Shown here in pieces: positions 1 to 9,466 of a stretch of 47,470 nt of DNA (its first letter is position 1; every line of letters starts with the position of its first letter). The position numbers and the translations under genes are program-made. Below the pieces are notes generated by a model. That model did no database searches, was not told the origin of the DNA, and was given only the letters and a program-made list of their open reading frames with translations. Source of the DNA: Clostridia bacterium (GTDB lineage Bacteria > Bacillota > Clostridia > Christensenellales > DUVY01); the NCBI GenBank assembly GCA_026001225.1, contig BNZQ01000012.1, positions 1 to 47,470 on the forward strand, in the 5' to 3' direction.

Positions 1-162
1 TACAATCTTCTTGACCCACGTTAGGTCCCTCCTTTGATACTTTTTGTGCCTCTTCAACACTATTGTACCAAAGAATCAACCTCGTGGGTCTTCTCTTGTC
101 CCGTTGCTCTCCATTTTACAACTTGCCCATTAGTTTTTTTCGAACTTTTTATGTTGAAACGC

Positions 163-192
163 TTGACAAGCGCTCATAGGATGTGGTAATAT
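163..192 (+). promoter_or_regulatory. Sigma-A promoter of the 16S rRNA gene
   Basis: A perfect -35 box TTGACA (163-168) is followed after 18 bases by a -10 box TAATAT (187-192). This is the only strong promoter seen upstream of the 16S gene, and it lies before the processing-stem arm at 299-333, as a promoter for the precursor should. The predicted leader is about 550 nt. From 1 to 162 I see no convincing gene, only an inverted repeat pairing 13-20 with 83-90. Confidence 0.75.
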
Positions 193-298
193 AGTCAAGC
201 TGTCTTTATGGGCGGCTGTTTTTTACTCTTTGGGACGGGCGTGAAGGTTGAGCCGGGAGGAGTGGGGAACAAGGCATGGTGTATAAGGGCACAAGCCG

Positions 299-333
299 GC
301 GCAGATTGAAAAGTGAATATCGGAAGTAGAATC
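299..333 (+). other. 5' arm of the 16S rRNA processing stem
   Basis: This stretch is almost completely complementary to 2329-2366 downstream of the 16S gene, over more than 30 positions with a few mismatches and a small bulge. Flanking stems of this kind bring the ends of pre-16S RNA together for RNase III cleavage. The arm sits about 420 nt before the mature 5' end, so the cleaved leader is long. Pairing is seen directly in the sequence; the RNase III role is inferred from known rRNA maturation. Confidence 0.7.
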
Positions 334-560
334 TGTTAACCAAAACAGGTTCAAGAAACAAAGCGATTATGTACACTATCTAAAAAGAAAGTATACCTGA
401 TCGATTTCTTTGGAAGTACTTTAACGAAAACAGTAGATTTCGGAAACAAAGATTTGACAAGAAAAGTCAGTACAAGTTTTAGAGCCGAAACTCAAAGTTT
501 TATCCAAGCATATAAACGCGTCGCAAAGCAACGTGAAACGAAGTAACGCGCGAAGCGCGC

Positions 561-690
561 CCTATTGAAGTCCGACCGATTTTTTGTGAAAGCAAAAAAT
601 CGCGATTGGTCGGAGATTGCGCGGAGACAAGCGATCAAGCGAAGGAAAACGGTGTGAATCGTTTTACGAGCAAGAGCGCAGTCGAAGCGC
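561..690 (+). repeat. Structured dispersed repeat, copy A (in 16S leader)
   Basis: This segment of about 130 bp is closely matched at 19824-19952. Both copies open with CCTATTGAAGTCCGACCGA, continue into an inverted repeat (CCGACCGA... pairing with ...TTGGTCGG), then share a GCGCGGAG block, an AAAACG/CGTTTT hairpin and a GAGCGAAG-like tail. Here it lies between the processing-stem arm and the mature 16S 5' end, so it is transcribed in every pre-16S molecule. Confidence 0.7.
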
Positions 691-750
691 ATACGCACGA
701 GGTCGCCGATATGCCGTTTAACGAAGCGGCGCGAAGCGTATATGGCCATA

Positions 751-2264
<1,514 letters not shown>

Positions 2265-2328
2265 AAGGATTGCCTCATCGAGAGGCAACCGTGCAGGGGC
2301 GGACAGAAAGGTTCGCCCACTGCAAGTC

Positions 2329-2366
2329 GATCTTTCAGCTTCCGGTATTCACTTTTTAATCCGCGC
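2329..2366 (+). other. 3' arm of the 16S rRNA processing stem
   Basis: Pairs with 299-333. Between the mature 3' end and this arm there is also a local hairpin (about 2291-2325) in which TGCAG, GGGCG and neighbouring bases pair with CGCCC and CTGCA. The stem closes about 70 nt before the terminator, so the precursor is a self-contained 16S unit. Confidence 0.7.
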
Positions 2367-2433
2367 TTTCTCTCAGGTTCGGACACAATGAAATCCGGAC
2401 TGTAACTGTAACGTATTGAGAATCTCAACATTC

Positions 2434-2463
2434 AAAAATCCCCGCTTAACCGCGGGGCTTTTT
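2434..2463. terminator. Bidirectional intrinsic terminator after 16S
   Basis: A perfect 6-bp GC stem, CCCCGC (2440-2445) with GCGGGG (2452-2457), flanked by AAAAA on the left and CTTTTT on the right. It can end both the 16S transcript (+) and the membrane-protein gene arriving on the - strand. Confidence 0.85.
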
Positions 2464-2495
2464 AAATAGGATTCTCGGATTTTATATGTTCGGGA

Positions 2496-3065
2496 TTATT
2501 GCTTTTTTAAAGAGACCTTTAAATCTTCGATTTCCTTGCGGAGTTCCTGCAGTTGCGCCTCCTTTTTCAAGGCGACGATTTCGGAGCGGAGCGCAAGAAC
2601 CTGTTCGTCGGTTTCGGCCTCCGAGACTTTCGCGCCGCCGTTGCTTTCCATGATTTTCGTGCTCAAAGCGTACATGAAGGGAATGATTGAAATGTTGGAC
2701 GCAAGCAGAATAACGCTGACCGTCAAGCCGTTGAACGCATTGACCGACACGTTGGTCGGAGCGGTGAAAACAAAGAGGGCGGCGACGATATAAACGGCCA
2801 ACAGAGAATAGATGAAGATAAAGCTTAAAAATCGGCGTTTTTTGGCAAACGCGCTGAATATGTCGAAAATCAACACGAAAACACCGTAAAGTGCGGCGAG
2901 CAGTACGAACAATCCGCCGACCCACAGAAATTTCGGGTCGCTATTTCCGACGGCTTCGAGTCCGATAATCGCAAAAACAAAGCCGCCGATAAACGTAGTG
3001 AGCGCGAGCGCGAATAGGGTGAAATAAGTCATGTAAAGCGCGACGCGCTTTTTGGATAAGGTCAT
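2496..3065 (-). CDS. Four-helix membrane protein with C-terminal coiled coil, unknown function
   Basis: A protein of 189 residues that I do not recognise. It has four hydrophobic stretches (roughly residues 10-30, 42-64, 76-97 and 108-135), then a soluble, Glu/Lys-rich tail from about 140 that reads as a coiled coil. The ATG at 3065 is chosen because GGGAGG lies at the right distance upstream on this strand; the longer reading from 3128 would pass through promoter sequence. A TTGCTT-17-TATACT promoter sits at 3125-3097. The tail suggests self-association or a cytoplasmic partner, but nothing in the context gives a function. Confidence 0.75.
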   Translation of the reverse strand: MTLSKKRVALYMTYFTLFALALTTFIGGFVFAIIGLEAVGNSDPKFLWVGGLFVLLAALYGVFVLIFDIFSAFAKKRRFLSFIFIYSLLAVYIVAALFVFTAPTNVSVNAFNGLTVSVILLASNISIIPFMYALSTKIMESNGGAKVSEAETDEQVLALRSEIVALKKEAQLQELRKEIEDLKVSLKKQ

Positions 3066-3096
3066 AATCGTTTCCTCCCAAATATTTGATAAGATA

Positions 3097-3125
3097 AGTA
3101 TAACACAACCGCAAACGAAAAGCAA
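3097..3125 (-). promoter_or_regulatory. Promoter of the 2496-3065 membrane protein gene
   Basis: On the - strand, TTGCTT (3125-3120), a 17-base spacer and TATACT (3102-3097). The predicted transcript starts about 25 nt before the ATG and contains the GGGAGG ribosome binding site. Confidence 0.6.
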
Positions 3126-3174
3126 CAACTTGTGCGAATATTTACGATCGCCTTTGAAATTGTTTAAAAAACGC

Positions 3175-3204
3175 TTGACAGGAAGGCGGCGTATAGGGTA
3201 TACT
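3175..3204 (+). promoter_or_regulatory. Promoter of tRNA-Gly
   Basis: TTGACA (3175-3180), an 18-base spacer, TATACT (3199-3204). The predicted start falls a few bases before the mature tRNA 5' end at 3216. Confidence 0.75.
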
Positions 3205-3215
3205 ATTAAACGCTT

Positions 3216-3290
3216 GCGGAAGTGGCTCAGTGGTAGAGCGTCGCCTTGCCAAGGCGAATGTCGCGGGTCCGAATCCCGTCTTCCGCTCCA
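3216..3290 (+). tRNA. tRNA-Gly (GCC)
   Basis: A 75-nt tRNA with encoded CCA. The acceptor stem GCGGAAG pairs with CTTCCGC. The anticodon arm TCGCC-TTGCCAA-GGCGA places GCC at 3248-3250, which reads glycine codons GGC and GGU. The T arm GCGGG-TCCGAAT-CCCGT is regular. It is a single gene with its own promoter and a weak terminator hairpin behind it. Confidence 0.96.
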
Positions 3291-3298
3291 ACAAAATG

Positions 3299-3333
3299 AT
3301 TGCCATCGTCTTAATCGGCGGTGGCAATTTCTT
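3299..3333 (+). terminator. Probable terminator of tRNA-Gly
   Basis: ATTGCCA (3299-3305) pairs with TGGCAAT (3322-3328), with extra pairing inside the loop and TTTCTTT after the stem. The T-tract is interrupted, so this is moderate evidence. Confidence 0.5.
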
Positions 3334-3428
3334 TGCCGTTTTACCCATTTTTATGCCCGTTTCGGGGTGATTTTACCCTATTTTTCGGAGTGCGGCTCTC
3401 CGCCCGTTTTCATTTGATACAAGATTAT

Positions 3429-3529
3429 ACTTCTGTTGGGGTTGAACCCACCTAAAAAACCGCCCGAAATAGCCTTGATACAGATGTTCCCCCGACTGGG
3501 GTTTGAACCTTTTGAGAGGGAACAGAAGT
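3429..3529. repeat. Inverted-repeat-bounded segment in a gene-free stretch
   Basis: The 438 bases between tRNA-Gly and the next gene hold no credible gene. Within them ACTTCTGTT (3429-3437) and AACAGAAGT (3521-3529) form perfect 9-bp inverted ends. Inside, two near-direct repeats, TGGGGTTGAACC (3437-3448) and TGGGGTTTGAACC (3497-3509), resemble tRNA T-loop sequence on the - strand. It could be a remnant of a mobile element or recombination site; its nature is unknown. Confidence 0.4.
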
Positions 3530-3648
3530 TGTACAGGCAAGACAGAAAACTATATGGCGCAGAGATATAATGAATTAAGTCGCTAAGGTAAAGCGGTATT
3601 ATAGTATACATGTAATACATTTTTTTAAAACGATATGTCGTTATACGG

Positions 3649-3677
3649 TTGACATTTTTTTCGGGGAATTATATAAT
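3649..3677 (+). promoter_or_regulatory. Consensus promoter of the URO-D/GH38 operon
   Basis: A perfect TTGACA (3649-3654), 17 bases, then a perfect TATAAT (3672-3677). It predicts a leader of about 45 nt ending in the AGAAAGGA ribosome binding site of the 3729 gene. No operator repeat is obvious around it. Confidence 0.85.
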
Positions 3678-3728
3678 TGAAGCGGTCAATGTTCAGTCCT
3701 ATTTTCAATCTGCACAGAAAGGAATATC

Positions 3729-4775
3729 ATGTTTAAACCGAATTATCAAAACATTGTGGATGCGGCGCGGAACGTGGAGCCGAAGCGCGTGCCGCTGTAC
3801 GAGCACTTGATCAACGCCGGTATCATGGAGCGGATCACGGGACAGAAATTTGCGCACCATTATTTTGCCGAAAAGCCCGATTATGAGAAGTTTTTCGCGC
3901 CGTACTGTGATTTTTTCAGGGTATACGGTTACGATACGGTCACCTATGAGGCGTGCGTCACCGAGATATTGCCGCACGGCGGCGCGTTGGCGCACCCGCG
4001 TCCGGGTTATATCGATTCGCCCGAAAAGTTCGAAAGCTATCCGTTCGACAAGGTGCCGGAAATTTACGCCGAGTTTTTTCGGAAAAAGTTCGACGCACTG
4101 AAAAAGACGATGCCCGACGGAATGCTGGCAATCGGCGGCGTGGGCAACGGGATTTTCGAGATCGTGCAGGATTTGACGGGCTATCAGAGTCTGTGCCTTT
4201 TGGCCTACGACGAGCCGGAGCTGTACGCCGCGCTCTTCAAAAAAGTGGGCGATATGTTGGCCGCGATTTGGAAATGGTTTTTAAGGGAGTACGGCGATGC
4301 GTTCTGCGTGGTGCGGTTCGGAGACGATTTAGGTTTTCGGAGCAACACGCTGTTGCCGCCGGACGACATTCGGGCGCACATTATTCCGCAATACAAACGC
4401 ATCGTGGATTTGGCGCATGCCGCGGGCAAACCCTTTTTATTGCATTGCTGCGGTAATATTTTCAGCGTTATGGACGATATTATCGGCACCGCGAAAATCG
4501 ACGCGAAGCACAGCAACGAGGATCAAATAGCGGAGTTCCGCGTATGGGTGGACAAGTACGGCGACAGGATCGGCAATTTCGGCGGTATCGACACCGATCA
4601 TTTGGTACGTATGGACGACGATAAGCTGGTCAAACTGGTGACCGAAACCTATAAATATTGCGGCAAGGGCCACGGCGGCTTTGCGATCGGGAGCGGCAAC
4701 TCGATTCCCGATTACGTCAATCCCGAAAAATACTTACTGATGATCGACACGGTGCGCAAATTGCGCGGCGCGTAG
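3729..4775 (+). CDS. Uroporphyrinogen decarboxylase family protein (corrinoid methyltransferase-like)
   Basis: A 348-residue protein with the URO-D superfamily layout. Recognisable pieces are an N-terminal part reading RVPLYEH, a central GVGNGIFE, an FGDDLGF strand, the HCCGN motif at residues 239-243 and a C-terminal GFAIGSGNSIPDYV that closes the barrel. The family includes true HemE and the MtaA/CmuA-type methyltransferases. Residues diagnostic of HemE were not seen, and the length and HCCG-type motif fit the methyltransferase-like branch. The start is supported by AGAAAGGA seven bases upstream. It heads an operon with a second family member and a GH38 mannosidase. No haem or cobalamin genes are near, so a carbohydrate-linked role is likelier; the substrate is unknown. 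Confidence 0.8.
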   Translation: MFKPNYQNIVDAARNVEPKRVPLYEHLINAGIMERITGQKFAHHYFAEKPDYEKFFAPYCDFFRVYGYDTVTYEACVTEILPHGGALAHPRPGYIDSPEKFESYPFDKVPEIYAEFFRKKFDALKKTMPDGMLAIGGVGNGIFEIVQDLTGYQSLCLLAYDEPELYAALFKKVGDMLAAIWKWFLREYGDAFCVVRFGDDLGFRSNTLLPPDDIRAHIIPQYKRIVDLAHAAGKPFLLHCCGNIFSVMDDIIGTAKIDAKHSNEDQIAEFRVWVDKYGDRIGNFGGIDTDHLVRMDDDKLVKLVTETYKYCGKGHGGFAIGSGNSIPDYVNPEKYLLMIDTVRKLRGA

Positions 4776-4780
4776 AACGG

Positions 4781-4805
4781 AACTGAAAATTGAAAACTGA
4801 AAATT
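4781..4805 (+). repeat. Solo heptad repeat (TGAAAAC/T type)
   Basis: Three to four degenerate copies of a 7-bp unit (AACTGAAAATTGAAAACTG and on) just after the stop of the 3729 gene. The same unit bounds the composite elements near 23051, 24657, 45358 and 46380. Confidence 0.6.
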
Positions 4806-4830
4806 AAGGATAAAGTTTGTGAAAAGAGCG

Positions 4831-4862
4831 CGAGAAAAACTTTTTACAAAAAGTTTTTCTCG
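4831..4862. repeat. Perfect 15-bp hairpin (layered hairpin family, H1)
   Basis: CGAGAAAAACTTTTT (4831-4845) and its exact complement (4848-4862) enclose a 2-base loop. It belongs with the hairpins at 13675, 24098 and 41780: each has a GC outer stem, an AT inner stem, and in three of them the left flank contains GAAA followed by a GCGCG block. Here it lies inside an operon and lacks a clean T-tract beyond the stem, so it may attenuate or stabilise message ends rather than fully terminate. Confidence 0.7.
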
Positions 4863-4895
4863 TAAAATTAAAAAACAAAAAATAAGGAGTCAATT

Positions 4896-5855
4896 ATGAC
4901 GGAGAAGCAACGGTTTATCAAGGCATTGAAACGTGAAAAGGTGTCCGGTTTGGTGCCGACGTTCGAGTTGGTCTTTTTCCTGACCATGGAGGCGTTCGGA
5001 AAACCTCATCCGACGCAGCGCGCTTTCCATCAATGGAACCAAATGAGCGAGAAGGAAAAGGAAGCGCAGATCGCGGACCAGGCGTGGCTCTATGTCGAGA
5101 CCGCCAAACGCTACGGCCACAGCGCGATTTTCGTGCATCCCAATCCGGGGGACTTCGATAACATCGTCCGCCTTTTAACCAAAATCCGCGAAATGTCGGG
5201 CGACGAGTATTATCTGACGATGCACGGCGATCCGACCTGCGCGATTCCCGACGGCGACCACATGATGGACTTTTCGGCGCGGCTGTACGAGGAACCGGAG
5301 GGGATTGTCGCCGAGCAGGAAGGGCATATGAGGGATATGCTGGATTTTGCCGAAAAGATAAACAAAACGGGTAAGCTGTTGGACGGCTTTACGATGTGTT
5401 CGGATTACTGTTTCAATGTCAATCCGTATTTCAGTCCGAGCATTTTTGCGGATTTGGTCGCGCCTGTTCTCTCTAAAACGATCGACGGCTACCGTAAAAT
5501 GGGCTTTTACTCGATCAAACACACCGACGGCAATATCATGCCGATCGTCGATATGCTGGTGCAATGTAAGCCCGACGCGTTGCACTCGCTCGACCCGCAG
5601 GGCGGCGTGGACTTGAAATACATGAGCGAAAAATACGGAGACAAGGTGTCGTTGTGCGGCAACGTAAACTGCGCGCATTTGCAGACGGGAACGGACGAGG
5701 AGGTGACCGCCGACGTAAAGCGGTCTTTGCACGACGGTATGGCGCGGGGGTACGGCTATATTTTCTGCACGTCGAACTGCGTTTACACCGGAATGCCGCT
5801 CGCACGCTACGATTTGATGATGAAACTGTGGCGCGAATATGGAGTCTATAAATGA
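4896..5855 (+). CDS. Second uroporphyrinogen decarboxylase family protein
   Basis: A 319-residue URO-D superfamily protein, clearly divergent from the 3729 product. It begins MTEKQRFIKALKREKVSGLVP, typical of this family's opening helix and substrate-loop region. Later it has a CSDYCFN segment, SIKHTDGNIMPIVD, DPQGGVDL and a CGNVNC motif that takes the place of the usual beta-strand near the active cleft. The start follows AATAAGGAG. The stop overlaps the next ATG in an ATGA arrangement (5852-5855), so translation of the mannosidase is probably coupled. Two paralogues in tandem suggest a heteromer or two sequential steps. Function beyond family is not assignable. Confidence 0.8.
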   Translation: MTEKQRFIKALKREKVSGLVPTFELVFFLTMEAFGKPHPTQRAFHQWNQMSEKEKEAQIADQAWLYVETAKRYGHSAIFVHPNPGDFDNIVRLLTKIREMSGDEYYLTMHGDPTCAIPDGDHMMDFSARLYEEPEGIVAEQEGHMRDMLDFAEKINKTGKLLDGFTMCSDYCFNVNPYFSPSIFADLVAPVLSKTIDGYRKMGFYSIKHTDGNIMPIVDMLVQCKPDALHSLDPQGGVDLKYMSEKYGDKVSLCGNVNCAHLQTGTDEEVTADVKRSLHDGMARGYGYIFCTSNCVYTGMPLARYDLMMKLWREYGVYK

Positions 5856-8551
5856 AAACGGTCTACGTCTTATCGAGTACGCACTGGGACAGGGAATGGT
5901 ACGCGCCGTTCGAGCATTATCGGGCGCGGCTTGTCCGCATGATTGACCGGCTGCTGGATATTTTGGAAAGCGATCCCGAATACAAGCATTTCCATTTCGA
6001 CGGCCAAACGATTCTGATCGGGGATTATTTGCGGATACGGCCCGAAAACAGGGAACGGTTGTATAAATTGATCAAGGAGGGCCGCATTCTGATCGGCCCG
6101 TGGCATACGATGCCCGATGAGTTTTTGATTAGCGGCGAGGGCTTGGTGCGCAATTTGCAGCGCGGGGCAAGGGAGTGCGCCGCTTTGGGCGTCGAGGCCA
6201 ACAAAAACGGATACGTTTGCGATATCTTCGGCCACAACAGCCAAATGCCGCAGATCTTTCGGGGCTTCGGGATCGACGCGGTTTCGCTTTTCCGCGGGCG
6301 TGCGGGCTACGAAAAGGACAATTTTCTTTGGCGCGGTGCGGACGGAACCGAAGCGATCGTACACAAGCTTCACCCCGATTACGCGTACAGCAGCTTCTTT
6401 TTTGTCGTCCGTTGGAACAACACGGACAAGAAGCGGACGGACAAGGAAATCGTGGAGCGCGTCAAGGCGTACTTAAAGGACGAGGAAAAGAATTTCGCGA
6501 CGGACTGCCATTTGATGGTGGACGGCGTAGACCATATCGATCCCGAAAAGGATATCCCGCATATTTTAAAGGTATTGAACGACGGTATTCCCGGCTTTAC
6601 CTTTGTCCACAGCAATCTCGAGGACTATACCGCGCGGATTCGGCGGAATATCGCCGCGCTCGAACGGGTAGAGGGCGTTCTGTACGACTTGGGCGGCGAG
6701 GGCGTGAACAATTCCGTGTTAAAGAACGTGCTGTCCTCGCAGGTGCATTTGAAGCAGGCCAACGATTATTGCGAAAGCCGGTTGACGTTGGACGCCGAAG
6801 TCCTCGACTTTTACCTCGATTCCGTGAAAGAAAAGCTGAACGCGGAGCATATCGGCATGTCGCCCTACGGCGGCTATTTCGACGAGGCGTGGGATTACGT
6901 GCTGCAAAATCAGCCGCACGACAGTATCTGCGGCTGCTCGGTCACGGCGGTGCATCTCGACAACGAAAACCGCTTCAAGCGCGCGGCGGAGATTATCGAA
7001 TTGATCCGCGCCGATATCGGAGAATACCTGTCGCGCAATATCGCGGCGGTGGGCAAGGGAAAGGACGGCGCGTTCGCGGTGTTCAACAACACACAGGTCC
7101 CGATCGACGGAACCGTCGAGGTACCGTTCGAGATAGAAAACGGCAAGCATCAATGGAGCTTTCGGTTTTACGGCGCGGACGGGCGGGAAATCCCCTATAA
7201 TATCCTTTCGCACGAAGCCTGTCATAAACAATCGCACGAATTCGGGGAACTGATAACGTTCCCGTGCTTTGATCGGTTCACGTTGGCGATGCGCTTGAAA
7301 ATCGAGCCGTATTCTTATATCACGGTCACCTACGACAAGCTGATGCAGGAGCGTTCGACTCTCGATTCCAAATGGAAATTCGACCGCTTCGATCCGCCGA
7401 ATCGGCATATCGGTTCTATGCGGACGGCGGCGAACGTGATCGACAACGGCAAGCTGACCGTGACGGTCAACCCCAACGGCACGCTTTCAGTGCGGGACGG
7501 GGAAACGGGGAAGCTGTATGAAAATCTGCTGATGTTCGAGGATTGCGCCGACGCGGGGGAGGGTTGGAATTATGTCAAGCCCGCGTTCGACGAGGAAATC
7601 GTTTCGGCGTGTCAGGCTGCCCAATATCGCGTGATAGCCGATTGCCCGGATTATTTCGCGTGCAAAATCCTGCTCGATATCAAAACGCCCGCCAAAGCGG
7701 AAAACGGTCGCCGCTCCGAAGAGAATGCCTCTTGTTCGATCGAAAGCACAATCAAAATTTTTCGGGATTCCAAAAAGCTTACCGTCGCGACGGCGGTGGA
7801 CAACAGAGCGGTCAATCACCGTTTGCGGGCGGTCTTTCCCACGGATTTCAAGACGGATACGTTCAAAACGTTGTTGCCGTTCGATGTTTACGAGTGGAGC
7901 GTCGCAAAAAAGGATTGGAGTCATACCAAAGAGGTCGATACTTCTGTCAATCCGAATCAGGGCATGGTCAGCATAACCGACGGCGCGAATCAATTCAGCG
8001 TTTACAACAAGGGGCTTTACGAGGCCGCCGTACTCGACCGCCCCGACCGCGCCGTTTATTTGACGCTGTTCCGCTCGTTCACGAACGAGGTGGGGCTTCC
8101 CGCGAACGCGGCGAAAATGGGCAGAATGACGGATCGCGGGATCAAACTCGAATATCAGTTGGACTTCGGTCGCGCCGATAACAACGAGCTTGTCAAGAAC
8201 GCGAACGCTTTCAAGGTCGGGCTGTTTTCGGTTCGGCTGAACGGCGGTAAGGGCGTCGGTTCCGCGCGCGCTTTGCCCGCGTCCGACGCTTATCTCAAAA
8301 TAGACGGCGGGGCGGCACTGTCCTCTTTGCGCGCGAACCGCGAGGTCGGCGGTAAAATTTATACGACGGTTCGCGTGTACGACGCGGGCGGCGGCTGCAA
8401 CGGCAAGATATCCTTTAAAAAGAAAATTCAGGAGGCGCATGAAATCAACCTTGCGGAGGATAAGCTTTTGGGTACGGTCAAGACGGACGGCGCGGCGTTC
8501 GGTTATACGCTGAACCGCAGGCAAATCAAAACGTTCGCGGTACGGTTCTGA
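5852..8551 (+). CDS. GH38 alpha-mannosidase
   Basis: An 899-residue glycoside hydrolase of family 38. The opening LSSTHWDREW carries the zinc ligands His11 and Asp13. YVCDIFGHNSQMPQ holds the expected catalytic nucleophile Asp124, with His128 nearby. NQPHDSICGCS (around residue 350) holds another expected zinc-site His/Asp pair. The order is the N-terminal (beta/alpha)7 catalytic domain, a helical bundle, then beta-rich domains to the C terminus. There is no signal peptide, so it acts in the cytoplasm on imported mannosides. Length matches bacterial MngB-type enzymes (2-O-alpha-mannosyl-glycerate hydrolase), but the exact substrate cannot be read from sequence. It is translationally coupled to the upstream URO-D gene; no sugar transporter accompanies it here. 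Confidence 0.93.
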   Translation: MKTVYVLSSTHWDREWYAPFEHYRARLVRMIDRLLDILESDPEYKHFHFDGQTILIGDYLRIRPENRERLYKLIKEGRILIGPWHTMPDEFLISGEGLVRNLQRGARECAALGVEANKNGYVCDIFGHNSQMPQIFRGFGIDAVSLFRGRAGYEKDNFLWRGADGTEAIVHKLHPDYAYSSFFFVVRWNNTDKKRTDKEIVERVKAYLKDEEKNFATDCHLMVDGVDHIDPEKDIPHILKVLNDGIPGFTFVHSNLEDYTARIRRNIAALERVEGVLYDLGGEGVNNSVLKNVLSSQVHLKQANDYCESRLTLDAEVLDFYLDSVKEKLNAEHIGMSPYGGYFDEAWDYVLQNQPHDSICGCSVTAVHLDNENRFKRAAEIIELIRADIGEYLSRNIAAVGKGKDGAFAVFNNTQVPIDGTVEVPFEIENGKHQWSFRFYGADGREIPYNILSHEACHKQSHEFGELITFPCFDRFTLAMRLKIEPYSYITVTYDKLMQERSTLDSKWKFDRFDPPNRHIGSMRTAANVIDNGKLTVTVNPNGTLSVRDGETGKLYENLLMFEDCADAGEGWNYVKPAFDEEIVSACQAAQYRVIADCPDYFACKILLDIKTPAKAENGRRSEENASCSIESTIKIFRDSKKLTVATAVDNRAVNHRLRAVFPTDFKTDTFKTLLPFDVYEWSVAKKDWSHTKEVDTSVNPNQGMVSITDGANQFSVYNKGLYEAAVLDRPDRAVYLTLFRSFTNEVGLPANAAKMGRMTDRGIKLEYQLDFGRADNNELVKNANAFKVGLFSVRLNGGKGVGSARALPASDAYLKIDGGAALSSLRANREVGGKIYTTVRVYDAGGGCNGKISFKKKIQEAHEINLAEDKLLGTVKTDGAAFGYTLNRRQIKTFAVRF

Positions 8552-8603
8552 CGCGATTTGGCCACTCTCTGCTACGCTCGTATTTTACTTATTTTATTAT
8601 TTA

Positions 8604-8612
8604 TGGTATAAT
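8604..8612 (+). promoter_or_regulatory. Extended -10 promoter, 12 nt before the start codon
   Basis: TG-G-TATAAT, with the hexamer at 8607-8612. The next ATG is at 8625, so the expected transcript would carry only about 5 untranslated bases and no room for a Shine-Dalgarno site. The upstream region is AT-rich with no clear -35 box. Confidence 0.6.
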
Positions 8613-8624
8613 AGGATAAGTTTC

Positions 8625-9332
8625 ATGAAAGAGAATTTCGTCGGTTTCAAAAACGTCGTTAAAAGCTTTAAAACGGGCGCGGCGGAAATCCGCGCGTTGG
8701 ACGGGCTTACGTTCGGGATCGAGGAGGGCGAATTCGCCGTCGTCGCGGGGCCGAGCGGCGCCGGCAAAACCACGCTGTTGAATTTGCTCGGCGGTATGGA
8801 CGCGCCGACGGGCGGCGAAATTGTCGTGGACGGCCGGAATATCGGCGCATTCAACGGCAAACAGTTGACTGAATACCGTCGGAACAACGTGGGTTTCGTG
8901 TTTCAGTTTTACAATTTAATGCCGAATTTGACTGCATTGGAAAATATCGAGCTTGCCGTCGAAATCTGCAAGGAGGCGCGGCCGCCTAAGGAGATTTTAA
9001 AAAGCGTTGGCCTCGAAAACCGCGAGCGGAACTTTCCCTCACAGCTTTCGGGCGGCGAGCAGCAACGCGTGTCCATCGCGCGCGCCGTCGCCAAAGCGCC
9101 GAAGCTTTTGCTGTGCGACGAGCCGACGGGGGCTTTGGACTATGAAACCGGAAAAAAGATTTTAAGGCTGTTGCACGATATCTGCAAGCAAGAGCATAAA
9201 ACGGTGGTGGTCGTCACGCACAACGGCGCGCTCAAAGAGATGGCGGACAAGGTGATTTTCATCAAGAACGGCAAAGCGGAGCGGATCGAGACCAATCCGA
9301 ATCCCAAAAGCATCGAAGAAATAGAATGGTGA
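8625..9332 (+). CDS. ABC transporter ATP-binding protein (MacB/LolD-like)
   Basis: A 235-residue nucleotide-binding subunit. It has Walker [10 protein letters not shown] (about residues 42-50), a Q-loop in [20 protein letters not shown], the signature [14 protein letters not shown], Walker [13 protein letters not shown] and the switch histidine in VVVVTHN. The sequence around the Q-loop is typical of the MacB/LolD/FtsE class, which pairs with FtsX-fold permeases; such a permease follows at 9467. The class drives mechanotransmission, for example in peptide resistance or lipoprotein release, rather than solute import. It may be translated from a nearly leaderless transcript. Confidence 0.9.
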   Translation: MKENFVGFKNVVKSFKTGAAEIRALDGLTFGIEEGEFAVVAGPSGAGKTTLLNLLGGMDAPTGGEIVVDGRNIGAFNGKQLTEYRRNNVGFVFQFYNLMPNLTALENIELAVEICKEARPPKEILKSVGLENRERNFPSQLSGGEQQRVSIARAVAKAPKLLLCDEPTGALDYETGKKILRLLHDICKQEHKTVVVVTHNGALKEMADKVIFIKNGKAERIETNPNPKSIEEIEW

Positions 9333-9466
9333 ACTGTTGAGAATCTCGGAATTTTCCGATGGGTTTGCGCCTTTGCAGTCTATCCTAATTTTCTTCTTCA
9401 GTAGGGCGGTTTTCTTTTGACGGGCAATCTCGATAAGCCGCCTCAAAGAAAAAAGCGCGTATAAAA

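Noticed and set aside
1..20. GTG start with AAAGGAGGG upstream on the - strand, possibly a gene leaving the window (MGQEDC...)
   Set aside because: Only six codons are inside the window, so neither coding nor family can be supported. The same bases take part in an inverted repeat (13-20 with 83-90).
5175..8524. Long - strand open frames opposite the URO-D and GH38 genes (up to 345 codons)
   Set aside because: They are Arg/His-rich shadows caused by GC-rich codon use on the + strand; no motifs and no start signals.
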